NCBI GenBank assembly: GCA_018899795.1
Contig: JAHIHJ010000413.1
Coordinates: 1 to 10,034 of the forward strand
DNA length: 10,034 nt
Direction of reading: 5' to 3'
Source of the DNA: Methanobacteriota archaeon
Lineage (GTDB): Archaea; Halobacteriota; Methanosarcinia; Methanosarcinales; Methanoperedenaceae
Shown here: positions 1 to 6,198 of the stretch, in pieces
Layout: each line of letters begins with the position of its first letter
Position numbering within the stretch: position 1 is the stretch's first letter
Notes under the pieces: model-generated
Told to the model about the DNA's origin: nothing
The model's input: only the letters and a program-made list of their open reading frames with translations
The model's database searches: none
Program-made: the position numbers and the translations under genes

Positions 1-19
1 CCTCCAAAGATTAATAATA

Positions 20-38
20 TTGTGAATAGGATTCACAA
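20..38. repeat. Perfect 8-bp inverted repeat, 3-nt loop
   Basis: The arms TTGTGAAT (20-27) and ATTCACAA (31-38) are exact reverse complements separated by AGG. It sits in AT-rich sequence about 100 bp upstream of the tRNA gene with no ORF around it. It could be the terminator hairpin of a gene to the left of the window, although no T-run follows, or a regulator binding site. The symmetry is seen directly; any function is inference. Confidence 0.55.
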
Positions 39-100
39 ACCTTCTGCTTAATAAGGCATTCAATACTTAATACTTTTGGATAATCCGGGGTTTCTCCGAC

Positions 101-121
101 ATCCTTATGTTCAATAAGGAT
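101..121. repeat. Perfect 8-bp inverted repeat just upstream of tRNA-Leu
   Basis: The arms ATCCTTAT (101-108) and ATAAGGAT (114-121) pair perfectly around a 5-base loop, GTTCA. The tRNA 5' end is at 140, so the element covers the -39 to -19 interval where an archaeal TATA box (about -26) would be expected. It may therefore overlap the tRNA promoter or form a hairpin in a longer leader transcript. The structure is seen; the role is inferred. Confidence 0.5.
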
Positions 122-139
122 AATTCAGCATCGCCCCAT

Positions 140-222
140 GCGGGGGTAACCAAGCGGCCAAAGGTGATAGACTCAAGATCTATTCTCGCAGGAGTTCGAG
201 GGTTCAAATCCCTTCCCCCGCA
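140..222 (+). tRNA. tRNA-Leu (anticodon CAA)
   Basis: A complete class II tRNA of 83 nt. The acceptor stem is GCGGGGG (140-146) with CCCCCGC (215-221) and discriminator A222. The D arm has ACC/GGT pairing. The anticodon stem is ATAGA (167-171) with TCTAT (179-183), and the loop CTCAAGA carries anticodon CAA at 174-176, which reads UUG. A long variable arm (CTC/GAG, about 184-197) and a T arm (GAGGG, loop TTCAAAT, CCCTT; 198-214) complete it. The 3' CCA is not encoded and would be added after transcription, as is common in archaea. I see no intron. The T-rich stretch near 242-249 may end the transcript before coaBC. Confidence 0.97.
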
Positions 223-257
223 CTGAATCAAAACATTCTTATCTTTTTACACTGTAA

Positions 258-1457
258 ATGTACCTAATGGGAACTCAAATGATCCGATCCTCAAGCTCCC
301 TTAAAGGAAAAACCATCGTTCTTGGGATAACAGGAAGCATCGCTGCTGTTCGCTGCGTTGAGCTTGCGCGCGAACTCATGCGGCACGGCGCGATCGTGCA
401 TACGGTCATGACAAAGGATGCACAGAAAATACTTCATCCTGAAGCCATGAAATACGCTACCGGGAACCGGGTGATCACTGAGATAACCGGGGATGTGGAG
501 CATGTGGGATTTTGCGGCATTGGCGGGAAGGCATCAATTCTTCTTATAGCCCCCTGTACCGCGAACACTATAGGGAAAATAGCTCACGGTATTGACGATA
601 CAACCGTAACGACATTCGCAACGACTGCTTTTGGCTCGAGTATCCCGATAATGATAGTCCCTGCGATGCATGAGTCCATGTACAACCACCCTATCGTTAT
701 CGAGAACATTGGAAAACTTGATGGGCTCGGTGTCGAGTTCATCAATCCCGTACTGGATGAAGGCGCGGCTAAGATCGCATCTAAAGATGAGATCGTACTT
801 CGCGTCGAGAAAGCGCTCTCTAAAAAGATGCTTGCAGGAAAGCGAATACTCGTCACCGGAGGCGCGACTGCGGAAGCCATTGACCCGATAAGGATCATCA
901 CGAACCGCGCATCAGGGAAGACAGGAGTGGAACTGGCGCTTGAAGCCTTCAGGAGAGGCGCAGAAGTCACGCTTGTCCACAAAGGATGCATGGGTATCCA
1001 GGGGATATGCGAGTTTAACGTGGAAAGCGCTTCGGATATGACAGGGACGGTGCTTGAGGAACTGGGTAAAGGATGCGACATCCTTATCAGTGCGGCTGCT
1101 ATATCGGATTTTACGGTCAAGTCATTCAAAGACAAAATAAAGTCAGGAAAAGAGGTAAGCATTGCATTGAAACCTGCCCCAAAGCTCATAAAAGAGGCAA
1201 GAAGGAAATATCCTGACCTGAAGATAATAGGTTTCAAGGCTGAGACCGGGGTTACTGAGGATGAACTGATAAAGCGGGCGCAGGCCTCGATGGAGGAATC
1301 GAAACTCAGCATGGTAGTGGCTAATGATGTTTCTTCAGGCGGGATGGGAACTGAGGATAACGAGGTCTATCTCATTGACACGGGTGTAATGCGGGTCAGC
1401 GGAACCAAGCGCGAGATAGCTGCAAAGATCATGGATAAGGTTGAGGCGCTCATTTAA
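258..1457 (+). CDS. coaBC: Bifunctional phosphopantothenoylcysteine decarboxylase / phosphopantothenate-cysteine ligase
   Basis: CoaBC carries out two consecutive cytosolic steps of coenzyme A synthesis: joining 4'-phosphopantothenate to cysteine, then FMN-dependent decarboxylation to 4'-phosphopantetheine. At 399 aa it has the usual full length. The N-terminal flavoprotein (CoaC) half shows GITGSIAA (23-30), a probable catalytic His in EHVGF (H82), TANTIGKIAHGIDD (101-114) and PAMHESMY (135-142). The flap region (about 164-175) has no cysteine, unlike the bacterial enzyme. The C-terminal CoaB half starts near 195 with VTGGATAEAIDP, then ITNRASGKTG (214-223), ISAAAISDF (277-285), KLI after LKPAP, GFKAET (325-330) and VANDVS (354-359). 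In-frame ATGs at 258, 267 and 279 all precede the domain. None has a clear ribosome binding site, so the true start may be 279. The gene lies 35 bp after the tRNA and is tightly linked to the next small gene. Confidence 0.96.
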   Translation: MYLMGTQMIRSSSSLKGKTIVLGITGSIAAVRCVELARELMRHGAIVHTVMTKDAQKILHPEAMKYATGNRVITEITGDVEHVGFCGIGGKASILLIAPCTANTIGKIAHGIDDTTVTTFATTAFGSSIPIMIVPAMHESMYNHPIVIENIGKLDGLGVEFINPVLDEGAAKIASKDEIVLRVEKALSKKMLAGKRILVTGGATAEAIDPIRIITNRASGKTGVELALEAFRRGAEVTLVHKGCMGIQGICEFNVESASDMTGTVLEELGKGCDILISAAAISDFTVKSFKDKIKSGKEVSIALKPAPKLIKEARRKYPDLKIIGFKAETGVTEDELIKRAQASMEESKLSMVVANDVSSGGMGTEDNEVYLIDTGVMRVSGTKREIAAKIMDKVEALI

Positions 1458-1458
1458 G

Positions 1459-1752
1459 ATGAAGATAATAACCATCGAGCCATGCTTTACAAGGGGGGAG
1501 GAAGACCTGTTCAGCGGTGAGGCTGAACTCGGGAGCGTAAATATAACCCCGCAGGCTGTGGAGGAGTTGAAAAAACTCTTCGATGGAGTTCAGGTCACGC
1601 CTGACGGCGAGATGATGGTGCTCACGAACTTACCGGTTGAGAAGATCATAGTATTCAATACAGGACGCGCGATAATAAGGCGGATCGCGGGAAAGGGGAT
1701 GGCGGAAGAGAGGTTTGCGATGCTGGAGAGGGTGCTGGGGGGTAATGGTTAA
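1459..1752 (+). CDS. Small conserved-looking protein of unknown function, downstream of coaBC
   Basis: I do not recognise this 97-aa protein. The ATG at 1459 is preferred over an upstream in-frame TTG at 1441, because it follows the coaBC stop codon by one base (taa-g-atg). This suggests translational coupling. A weak GAGG lies about 12 bases upstream, inside coaBC. The product starts MKIITIEPCFTRGEEDLF and has one cysteine (residue 9), an acidic N-terminal third and a middle with alternating hydrophobic strands (MMVLTNL, KIIVFN). A basic helix-like stretch (AIIRRIAGKGMAEERFAMLERVL) forms the end, so it is probably a small alpha/beta fold. No signal peptide or membrane segment is visible. Base composition and codon use match coaBC. 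The context suggests co-transcription, possibly with a role near CoA or cofactor metabolism, but that is guilt by association only. Confidence 0.8.
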   Translation: MKIITIEPCFTRGEEDLFSGEAELGSVNITPQAVEELKKLFDGVQVTPDGEMMVLTNLPVEKIIVFNTGRAIIRRIAGKGMAEERFAMLERVLGGNG

Positions 1753-1844
1753 GGGGGAACTCTGCCTTTTGTCAAAGAATGTCTATCGCATTCAGTACCA
1801 AACCCCTGACTTAAGGTCGCATAGCATGTATCCAGCGTTTTTGG

Positions 1845-1860
1845 CATGATGTACATCATG
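1845..1860. repeat. Perfect 16-bp palindrome in the convergent gap
   Basis: CATGATGTACATCATG equals its own reverse complement. It lies 92 bp after the stop of the small gene and 70 bp from the end of endoQ, between two converging genes. It could fold into a 6-bp hairpin with a GTAC loop, but no T-run follows on either side, so it is not a typical terminator. A dimeric regulator or methylase/nuclease site is equally possible. The rest of the 178-bp gap has no ORF or RNA gene that I can see. Confidence 0.5.
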
Positions 1861-1930
1861 TGTTTACACACAAAATCCCAACCATCCGCTAATATAAACC
1901 CCTAGAAAGCAGCACGAAAGTACTATTTAT

Positions 1931-3142
1931 TCACCCTTCCTTGAAATCAAACAGCGACTTCTGTGCCTCAGGTGCCCTGGCCTGCGCCGCGCCGCCAAGC
2001 TCCACTTTCCCATACTGTCCCCCGCCTCCCGGAATTACCCTGACCTTCCCTTCCCTGAAGGCATTTATTGCATCGATAACGCGCTCATCAACCCCGCAAT
2101 CCTTTACAGCGGTATCCACAAGCACAGCCACCTCAGAACCGTACTGCTTTATGAGAACATCCCATATTTTCTGGACTCCTTTAGTATTCGGTCCAATTCC
2201 CAGTGCCATCGCGATTATCTCGGATAGCGGTATCAGGTAAAGATACGGCGGTCTGTGGGAAGGATGATGCGGTGTGTCGTATGACGCCAGTTCGTTCACC
2301 CTGTCCTTCACGCCCTTTTTAATAGTGCCGCCGCATGAGCACCTCCAGCTCTTGATGAGGCTCTCCCGCATAGTATAATGTTTGAAGCACCTGATGCATG
2401 CGCTCTCGTTATATTTCCCCTCTTCAGGGGGCATTCCAATATTGAGGAGGGGCTTTCTCCCTTTCTCCCGGATTATCGCCATCGAAAGCTCGTCAAAACT
2501 GATGTCCTCCATCTCGAACCTGTTGAACTCCCGCGCCAGTTTGTTCACATAGGGGGAATGCGCGTCCGAGTTCGTGAGGAACGTAAGGCAGGAAAGTTCT
2601 GATATCCTGTCTGCATAAGAGGTATCAGCGCTCAGTCCCAGTTCGATAAGATAGATGTAACCTGCCATATCCCCATAGCAGTCTTTGAGCGAATTATGAT
2701 ACGCGTACATGGCTGTCCACGGCGTAAAGGCATGCGCAGGACCGATAAGCGCCCCTGCATCCTTTGCAGCCTGAGCGATCTCGACACCTGTCAGTCTTAC
2801 GTTAGGTCTTCCGTCCGAGTCGATATTGTTCGAGCGCGGCTTCATGAACTCATACAGTTCCTCAGCCTTTGAAACCGAAGGAATGATAAGAAGATGATGT
2901 ACCTGGTTCGCGTCCTCGACCTCTGTAGTGAGGACGAAATGGATATTATCAATTGAAAAAACGCCGTTCTCTTCCCTGATCTTTTTAATTTCAGAAAGCC
3001 ATTTCGGATGCAGGCAGTCGCCAGTGGCGACAAGCTGGATGCCTTTTTTTCGGGACTCTGAGGCAAGTGTGGGCAAATCCATCTTCGGGGAGGTAGCCAT
3101 GCTGTATTTTGAATGGATGTGAAGGTCTGCGTTCACGTGCAT
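1931..3142 (-). CDS. endoQ: Endonuclease Q family PHP-domain DNA repair nuclease
   Basis: EndoQ enzymes nick DNA on the 5' side of deaminated bases (uracil, hypoxanthine, xanthine) and abasic sites, starting alternative excision repair. This 403-aa protein has the family layout. The N-terminal PHP metallo-phosphoesterase domain shows DLHIHSKYS (6-14), GDCLHP (41-46), TTEVED (72-77), GPAHAFTPW (134-142) and NSDAHSP (191-197), supplying the Asp, His and Glu metal ligands. A zinc finger follows with C249-x2-C252 and C268-x-C270, then a helical C-terminal region with PHHPSHRPPY (291-300). After a Gly-rich linker (371-375) the last residues are QKSLFDF (394-400), a good PCNA-interacting peptide. 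All expected metal ligands are present, so the enzyme is probably active. The start is the GTTCACGTGCAT-side ATG at 3142, directly before the PHP domain, with a TATA-like box 26 bp upstream. The gene is monocistronic and convergent with the coaBC unit. Confidence 0.93.
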   Translation of the reverse strand: MHVNADLHIHSKYSMATSPKMDLPTLASESRKKGIQLVATGDCLHPKWLSEIKKIREENGVFSIDNIHFVLTTEVEDANQVHHLLIIPSVSKAEELYEFMKPRSNNIDSDGRPNVRLTGVEIAQAAKDAGALIGPAHAFTPWTAMYAYHNSLKDCYGDMAGYIYLIELGLSADTSYADRISELSCLTFLTNSDAHSPYVNKLAREFNRFEMEDISFDELSMAIIREKGRKPLLNIGMPPEEGKYNESACIRCFKHYTMRESLIKSWRCSCGGTIKKGVKDRVNELASYDTPHHPSHRPPYLYLIPLSEIIAMALGIGPNTKGVQKIWDVLIKQYGSEVAVLVDTAVKDCGVDERVIDAINAFREGKVRVIPGGGGQYGKVELGGAAQARAPEAQKSLFDFKEG

Positions 3143-3160
3143 GATGGAGCTAATCGACTG

Positions 3161-3174
3161 TATGGAATATAGGG
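3161..3174 (-). promoter_or_regulatory. Probable TATA-box promoter of endoQ (leaderless)
   Basis: Read on the minus strand this is CCCTATATTCCATA. The TATATT core is centred about 26 bp upstream of the endoQ ATG (3142), the normal archaeal distance from TATA box to transcription start. The mRNA would therefore begin at or next to the start codon. That agrees with the lack of any Shine-Dalgarno sequence. I see no clear BRE purine run immediately upstream beyond ACAAACC. Confidence 0.55.
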
Positions 3175-3204
3175 TTTGTGATATCCAGATTCACTTCATA
3201 GGTC

Positions 3205-3226
3205 ATCTATGTGCTCCGTGGTTAAT
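3205..3226 (-). repeat. Single copy of an 'ACCACGGAG-CACATAGA' intergenic repeat-like tract
   Basis: On the minus strand the tract reads ATTAACCACGGAGCACATAG. This closely resembles the AACCACAGAGAACACAGAG-type tract I know as scattered in intergenic regions of many bacteria and archaea. Only this degenerate copy is seen here. It borders the GC-rich block at 3241-3340 and may be a remnant of the same inserted element. The resemblance is from memory, not a search. Confidence 0.4.
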
Positions 3227-3240
3227 ATTCCATTATTTGC

Positions 3241-3340
3241 CATGAGTGCCCCCGCCGCCCATAGTGTTCGTTCATAGCCCGAATCCGCCTGCGTGTGTCC
3301 CCAGGGTGCGGGAGGCGCCAGTCCTGCGCGCCCGGGTGCT
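3241..3340. other. Very GC-rich non-coding block in the 3143-3576 gap
   Basis: Seventy of these 100 bases are G or C, against roughly 40% in the surrounding gap. The block contains GGCGCC, GCGCGC and CCCGGG palindromes. A minus-strand frame is open from 3468 to 3196 (90 codons), but it runs without any change of character from AT-rich DNA through the block. It has no domain I recognise and no promoter signal, so I do not call it a gene. The rest of 3143-3576 holds only the endoQ promoter, the short repeat-like tract, a hairpin at 3483-3512 and the promoter of the helicase gene. The block may be a decayed insertion or a structured RNA. Confidence 0.4.
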
Positions 3341-3482
3341 ATTGATTCAAGATGGATGGGGAAGAGGAATGGGTGATGGGGCTGATGGATGTAAAGGGCT
3401 ATGAACATGATTTGATCGAAGACCCTGTTAACTGTTGGAGAAGATTTTATCACTTCCAAAATATTCAATTCCCGGCGCCGTT

Positions 3483-3512
3483 CACATATCAGCCCGGTAC
3501 AGGCAATATGTG
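3483..3512. repeat. Inverted repeat upstream of the helicase promoter
   Basis: CACATAT (3483-3489) pairs with ATATGTG (3506-3512). Allowing a 2-to-1-base bulge, the inner GCC (3492-3494) also pairs with GGC (3502-3504) around a 7-base loop. It lies about 30-60 bp upstream of the TATA box of the next gene, a reasonable place for a regulator site, but could equally mark the edge of the accessory region. No T-run follows. Confidence 0.4.
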
Positions 3513-3542
3513 TTCATAACAGCTTAATGCATATTTTAGAAT

Positions 3543-3553
3543 AGTATATATTC
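3543..3553 (+). promoter_or_regulatory. Probable TATA-box promoter of the helicase gene (leaderless)
   Basis: The sequence AGTATATATTC has its TATA core centred near 3549, about 28 bp before the ATG at 3577. The transcript would start at or just before the start codon, and there is indeed no ribosome binding site. The core lies inside an imperfect inverted repeat (ATAGTAT...ATACTGTAT, 3541-3563), which could serve autoregulation or simply reflect the AT-rich composition. Confidence 0.5.
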
Positions 3554-3576
3554 AATACTGTATAATAAATAAATTA

Positions 3577-4464
3577 ATGGTATCAAATCATGGTTTGGAG
3601 GATTTTAAAAGCCTTATTAAATTTTACCATGCTTGCATTGAGGAAGAAGACCTTCAATCTCTTACTTTAGAACTATCACAATACCATCATTCATTTATTT
3701 CTCCCTGGGAAGAAAGCGAGCCTTTATTCCATACAGGATCACCAGAAATTCATTTTGATCTGCAAAACGAATTAGATCGTAAAATTTTAAGAAAGGGTTT
3801 GGTACAAGCAGGAGAACCTGAACGTTTTTTCTATGGATATCCAATCTTCAAAGATCAGAAAGACAAAATTACTCCTCTTTTTTTTATTGAGGTAGAGGTA
3901 AAGGAAGATCAGAAGAGTGGTTTTAAATTACGTCCATTAAATCCCAACGCGATTCAGGTTAATCATCATCTCTTCGGGGCACAGATTGAAGAGAAACTGG
4001 CAATTCAAGATGAACTCGAAGGGAAATTTGGTTCGTTCGAAGCGCGTTTACGCACTGCATTTGAATACCTTGAAACAGATATGCAATTTTTAGATCCACA
4101 GAAAATTGATAGAATTCCAGAAAAAGGAAAACATCAAAATTGCTGGATCAACCGGCCAATATTGTTTCATAGTGAACATTCCACATATACGTATAATTTA
4201 AAAAGGGATCTTGGCGCGATTATACAGTATAAGAATTTATTTGAAAGTGTGACAGAAACAGCCCTTTATCACCTGCTAGTACCAGTTGGGGAAACAGGAA
4301 CGATTGAACATAAGGATAAGGCTGCAGTAGTGGAAGTATTGCCTCTCAACGAATTACAGGAAAAATCTGTAAAATCCGGGCTCACATCTCCACTTACTGT
4401 AATTACAGGGCCACCTGGCACTGGAAAATCACAGGTCGTAGTGGATATAATGGCCAGCGTCTAA
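3577..4464 (+). CDS. N-terminal fragment of a broken SF1 helicase-nuclease (ends just after Walker A)
   Basis: These 295 aa form the start of a large SF1 (UvrD/Dna2-like, AAA_11/AAA_12) helicase. The opening region (FYHACIEEEDLQSLTLELSQ, FISPWEESEPLF, PERFFYGYPIF, PLFFIEVEV, NPNAIQVNHHLF) matches the N-terminal module I know from long helicases that end in a Vsr/DUF559-like nuclease. The C-terminal 35 residues reach the Q-motif region (PLNELQEKSV) and the Walker A motif GPPGTGKS (278-285), which would bind the ATP phosphates. A TAA stop at 4462 follows QVVVDIMASV, ten residues after the P-loop lysine region. No ATPase can work with motif I alone, so this product is inactive by itself. The other motifs are found in another frame downstream (4485-6137). 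It is probably one half of a pseudogene caused by an internal deletion. Composition is clearly more AT-rich than in endoQ or coaBC. The ATG at 3577 follows a leaderless-type promoter. Confidence 0.85.
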   Translation: MVSNHGLEDFKSLIKFYHACIEEEDLQSLTLELSQYHHSFISPWEESEPLFHTGSPEIHFDLQNELDRKILRKGLVQAGEPERFFYGYPIFKDQKDKITPLFFIEVEVKEDQKSGFKLRPLNPNAIQVNHHLFGAQIEEKLAIQDELEGKFGSFEARLRTAFEYLETDMQFLDPQKIDRIPEKGKHQNCWINRPILFHSEHSTYTYNLKRDLGAIIQYKNLFESVTETALYHLLVPVGETGTIEHKDKAAVVEVLPLNELQEKSVKSGLTSPLTVITGPPGTGKSQVVVDIMASV

Positions 4465-4484
4465 AATTAGAATTATACCAATTA

Positions 4485-6137
4485 TTGGAGAAAACTATTG
4501 CATCAGCACCAAAAGCAGTCAAAGATGATATACTATCAAAAGTTCAAGATAATTTTGGATATCTATCTATATCTATAGCTTTTCAGCAACTGTCATTATT
4601 TCGAAATTGGATTGAAACAACTACAAAATTGCAAAAAGCTGAAGTACAATTTATTGATCTGCCCAGTGCTAAACTTCTTGCAGAAAATATCCAGGTACTT
4701 AAAGAACGCAAGGCAGATATTTCAAAAAAACTATTTAAAAATACATGGACTCGGAATGTGGCTAGACATGAGACTGCTAATTATGAAATATCTCGTTATT
4801 TTGAACTCGCTGAGAAAATTTTTGATAATCAAAATAGAAATGAATGGGTACAAGTTCTTAACGAATTCACTAAGACAATCAAAAACTTAACAAATATTTT
4901 TCCGTTATGGATAGTAACAAATCTATCAGCTAGAAGATCTCTTCCACTTAAACCAAATCTATTTGATTTAGTAATAATTGATGAAGCAAGCCAATGTGAC
5001 ATTCCTTCAGCAATACCACTACTTTTCCGTTCTCGGCGTGCTGTCATTATTGGTGATCCAAGGCAGCTTCAACATATTAGCACATTGAATCCAAAGCGAG
5101 AGGCTCAAATTGCAGAAGAAAAAAAGGCAGGATCATTACTTACAGATTGGTCATACATTAGTCGCTCTATCTATGATGTGGCAGAGACAGCCATACAAAA
5201 GAAAAATGGTGGGGCTATCTTTCTTGCTGAGCATTATCGATCTCATCTGGCTATTGTTGAATTTTCTAACCGTGTTTTTTATCAAAGGAAGTTAGTACTT
5301 AGGACATCACATTCTACTCTTACATCCAGGTTGAAGAATCACCGCCTTGGCGTTTTTTGGCATGATGTACCGGGTTATGTGCCAAAAACATCACGAAGCG
5401 CATGTAATGAAGCTGAAGTATCTAAGGCTATTGAACTTCTTAATGGTTGGTGGAAGTTAAATCTTTTATCTCAGCCAGATATTCGATTCGGAATCGTTAC
5501 TCCATTCCGTTTACAGATGGAAAAAATGAAACAGGCTCTTCAAAGGCAGCCCTGGTGGGGCGAAATAAAAGATAGACTAATAGTTGGAACCGCACATGCA
5601 TTCCAGGGTGATGAATGTGATATTATGATCTTTTCGCCAGTAGTAGCAAAGGGTTTGTCAAAAAATCTATGTAATTGGGTGGCTAATACTGATCAATTGC
5701 TCAATGTAGCCATTACACGTGCTCGTGGTGCTATGCATATAGTAGGTGATCTCAATGAATGTAAATTGGCTGGAGGTCATCTTTCAGAATTTGCTGAATC
5801 TGTAGCATCAGGAAATATTGCTGGACAGACCGAAGCGAGATTTGACTCACCCGCTGAAGAACATATGGCAGATCTATTGGATGAAATCGGACTCTGGTAT
5901 TTGCCACAGTTTCCAGAAGAAAGGTATAGATTTGATTTTTTAGTTGTGTCTCCATTTGGAAAACGATATGATCTTGAAGTTGATGGTCGCGGTCACTGGA
6001 CTGCCGAGCAAATGCGAATTGATGAAGTTCGAGATAAAGTAGTGGAGGAACTTGGATATGAAGTTATCCGCATCGAGGCACGAGATTTATTTAATCGTGA
6101 AGACTTTATTAAGACCAGGTTGGCAAGATTAAGTTGA
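4485..6137 (+). CDS. C-terminal part of the broken SF1 helicase with Vsr/DUF559-like nuclease domain
   Basis: This 550-aa frame carries the remaining helicase motifs in order: WIVTNLSARRSLPL (142-155), motif II IIDEASQCD (164-172), motif III GDPRQLQ (190-196), AEHYRSH (248-254), motif V GTAHAFQGDECD (368-379) and motif VI NVAITRARG (407-415). A separate C-terminal domain (about 453-548) shows SPAEEHM, FDFLV, YDLEVDG (495-501), H504, DEVRDK (513-518) and GYEVIRIEARD. This is the pattern of Vsr/DUF559-type PD-(D/E)xK nucleases that cut DNA, with all likely catalytic residues kept. Walker A and motif Ia are absent. The only near-start codon is TTG at 4485, and no in-frame ATG occurs before residue 345. 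The open frame also continues upstream of 4485 (…QRLKLELYQLLEKT). That fits a fragment of the gene beginning at 3577, not an independent gene. It could still be expressed through frameshifting or reinitiation. Confidence 0.87.
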   Translation: MEKTIASAPKAVKDDILSKVQDNFGYLSISIAFQQLSLFRNWIETTTKLQKAEVQFIDLPSAKLLAENIQVLKERKADISKKLFKNTWTRNVARHETANYEISRYFELAEKIFDNQNRNEWVQVLNEFTKTIKNLTNIFPLWIVTNLSARRSLPLKPNLFDLVIIDEASQCDIPSAIPLLFRSRRAVIIGDPRQLQHISTLNPKREAQIAEEKKAGSLLTDWSYISRSIYDVAETAIQKKNGGAIFLAEHYRSHLAIVEFSNRVFYQRKLVLRTSHSTLTSRLKNHRLGVFWHDVPGYVPKTSRSACNEAEVSKAIELLNGWWKLNLLSQPDIRFGIVTPFRLQMEKMKQALQRQPWWGEIKDRLIVGTAHAFQGDECDIMIFSPVVAKGLSKNLCNWVANTDQLLNVAITRARGAMHIVGDLNECKLAGGHLSEFAESVASGNIAGQTEARFDSPAEEHMADLLDEIGLWYLPQFPEERYRFDFLVVSPFGKRYDLEVDGRGHWTAEQMRIDEVRDKVVEELGYEVIRIEARDLFNREDFIKTRLARLS

Positions 6138-6198
6138 TTCTAAGGAAATTCGTTTTCGTTATATGAATAAGATGAGTTAATGGAATGATAAATAAGTT

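Noticed and set aside
140..222. tRNA-Leu as an integration site for the accessory region
   Set aside because: The accessory genes start more than 3 kb away behind housekeeping genes, and I saw no second copy of the tRNA 3' end and no integrase.
584..1312. 242-codon minus-strand ORF opposite coaBC
   Set aside because: It lies fully inside the well-supported coaBC gene; its Ser/Ile-rich product is a typical antisense shadow.
1889..1900. TATA-like AATATAAACC in the convergent gap as a rightward promoter
   Set aside because: No rightward gene follows; it would transcribe only antisense to endoQ. It is probably a chance match in AT-rich spacer.
3196..3468. 90-codon minus-strand ORF in the endoQ-helicase gap
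   Set aside because: It spans both AT-rich and extremely GC-rich DNA, has no recognisable domain and no promoter or ribosome binding site. The open frame in the GC-rich part is expected by composition.
4440..4490. Programmed ribosomal frameshifting joining the two helicase parts
   Set aside because: No slippery heptamer stands out before the TAA, and a slip alone would not restore the missing segment containing motif Ia. A deletion explains more.
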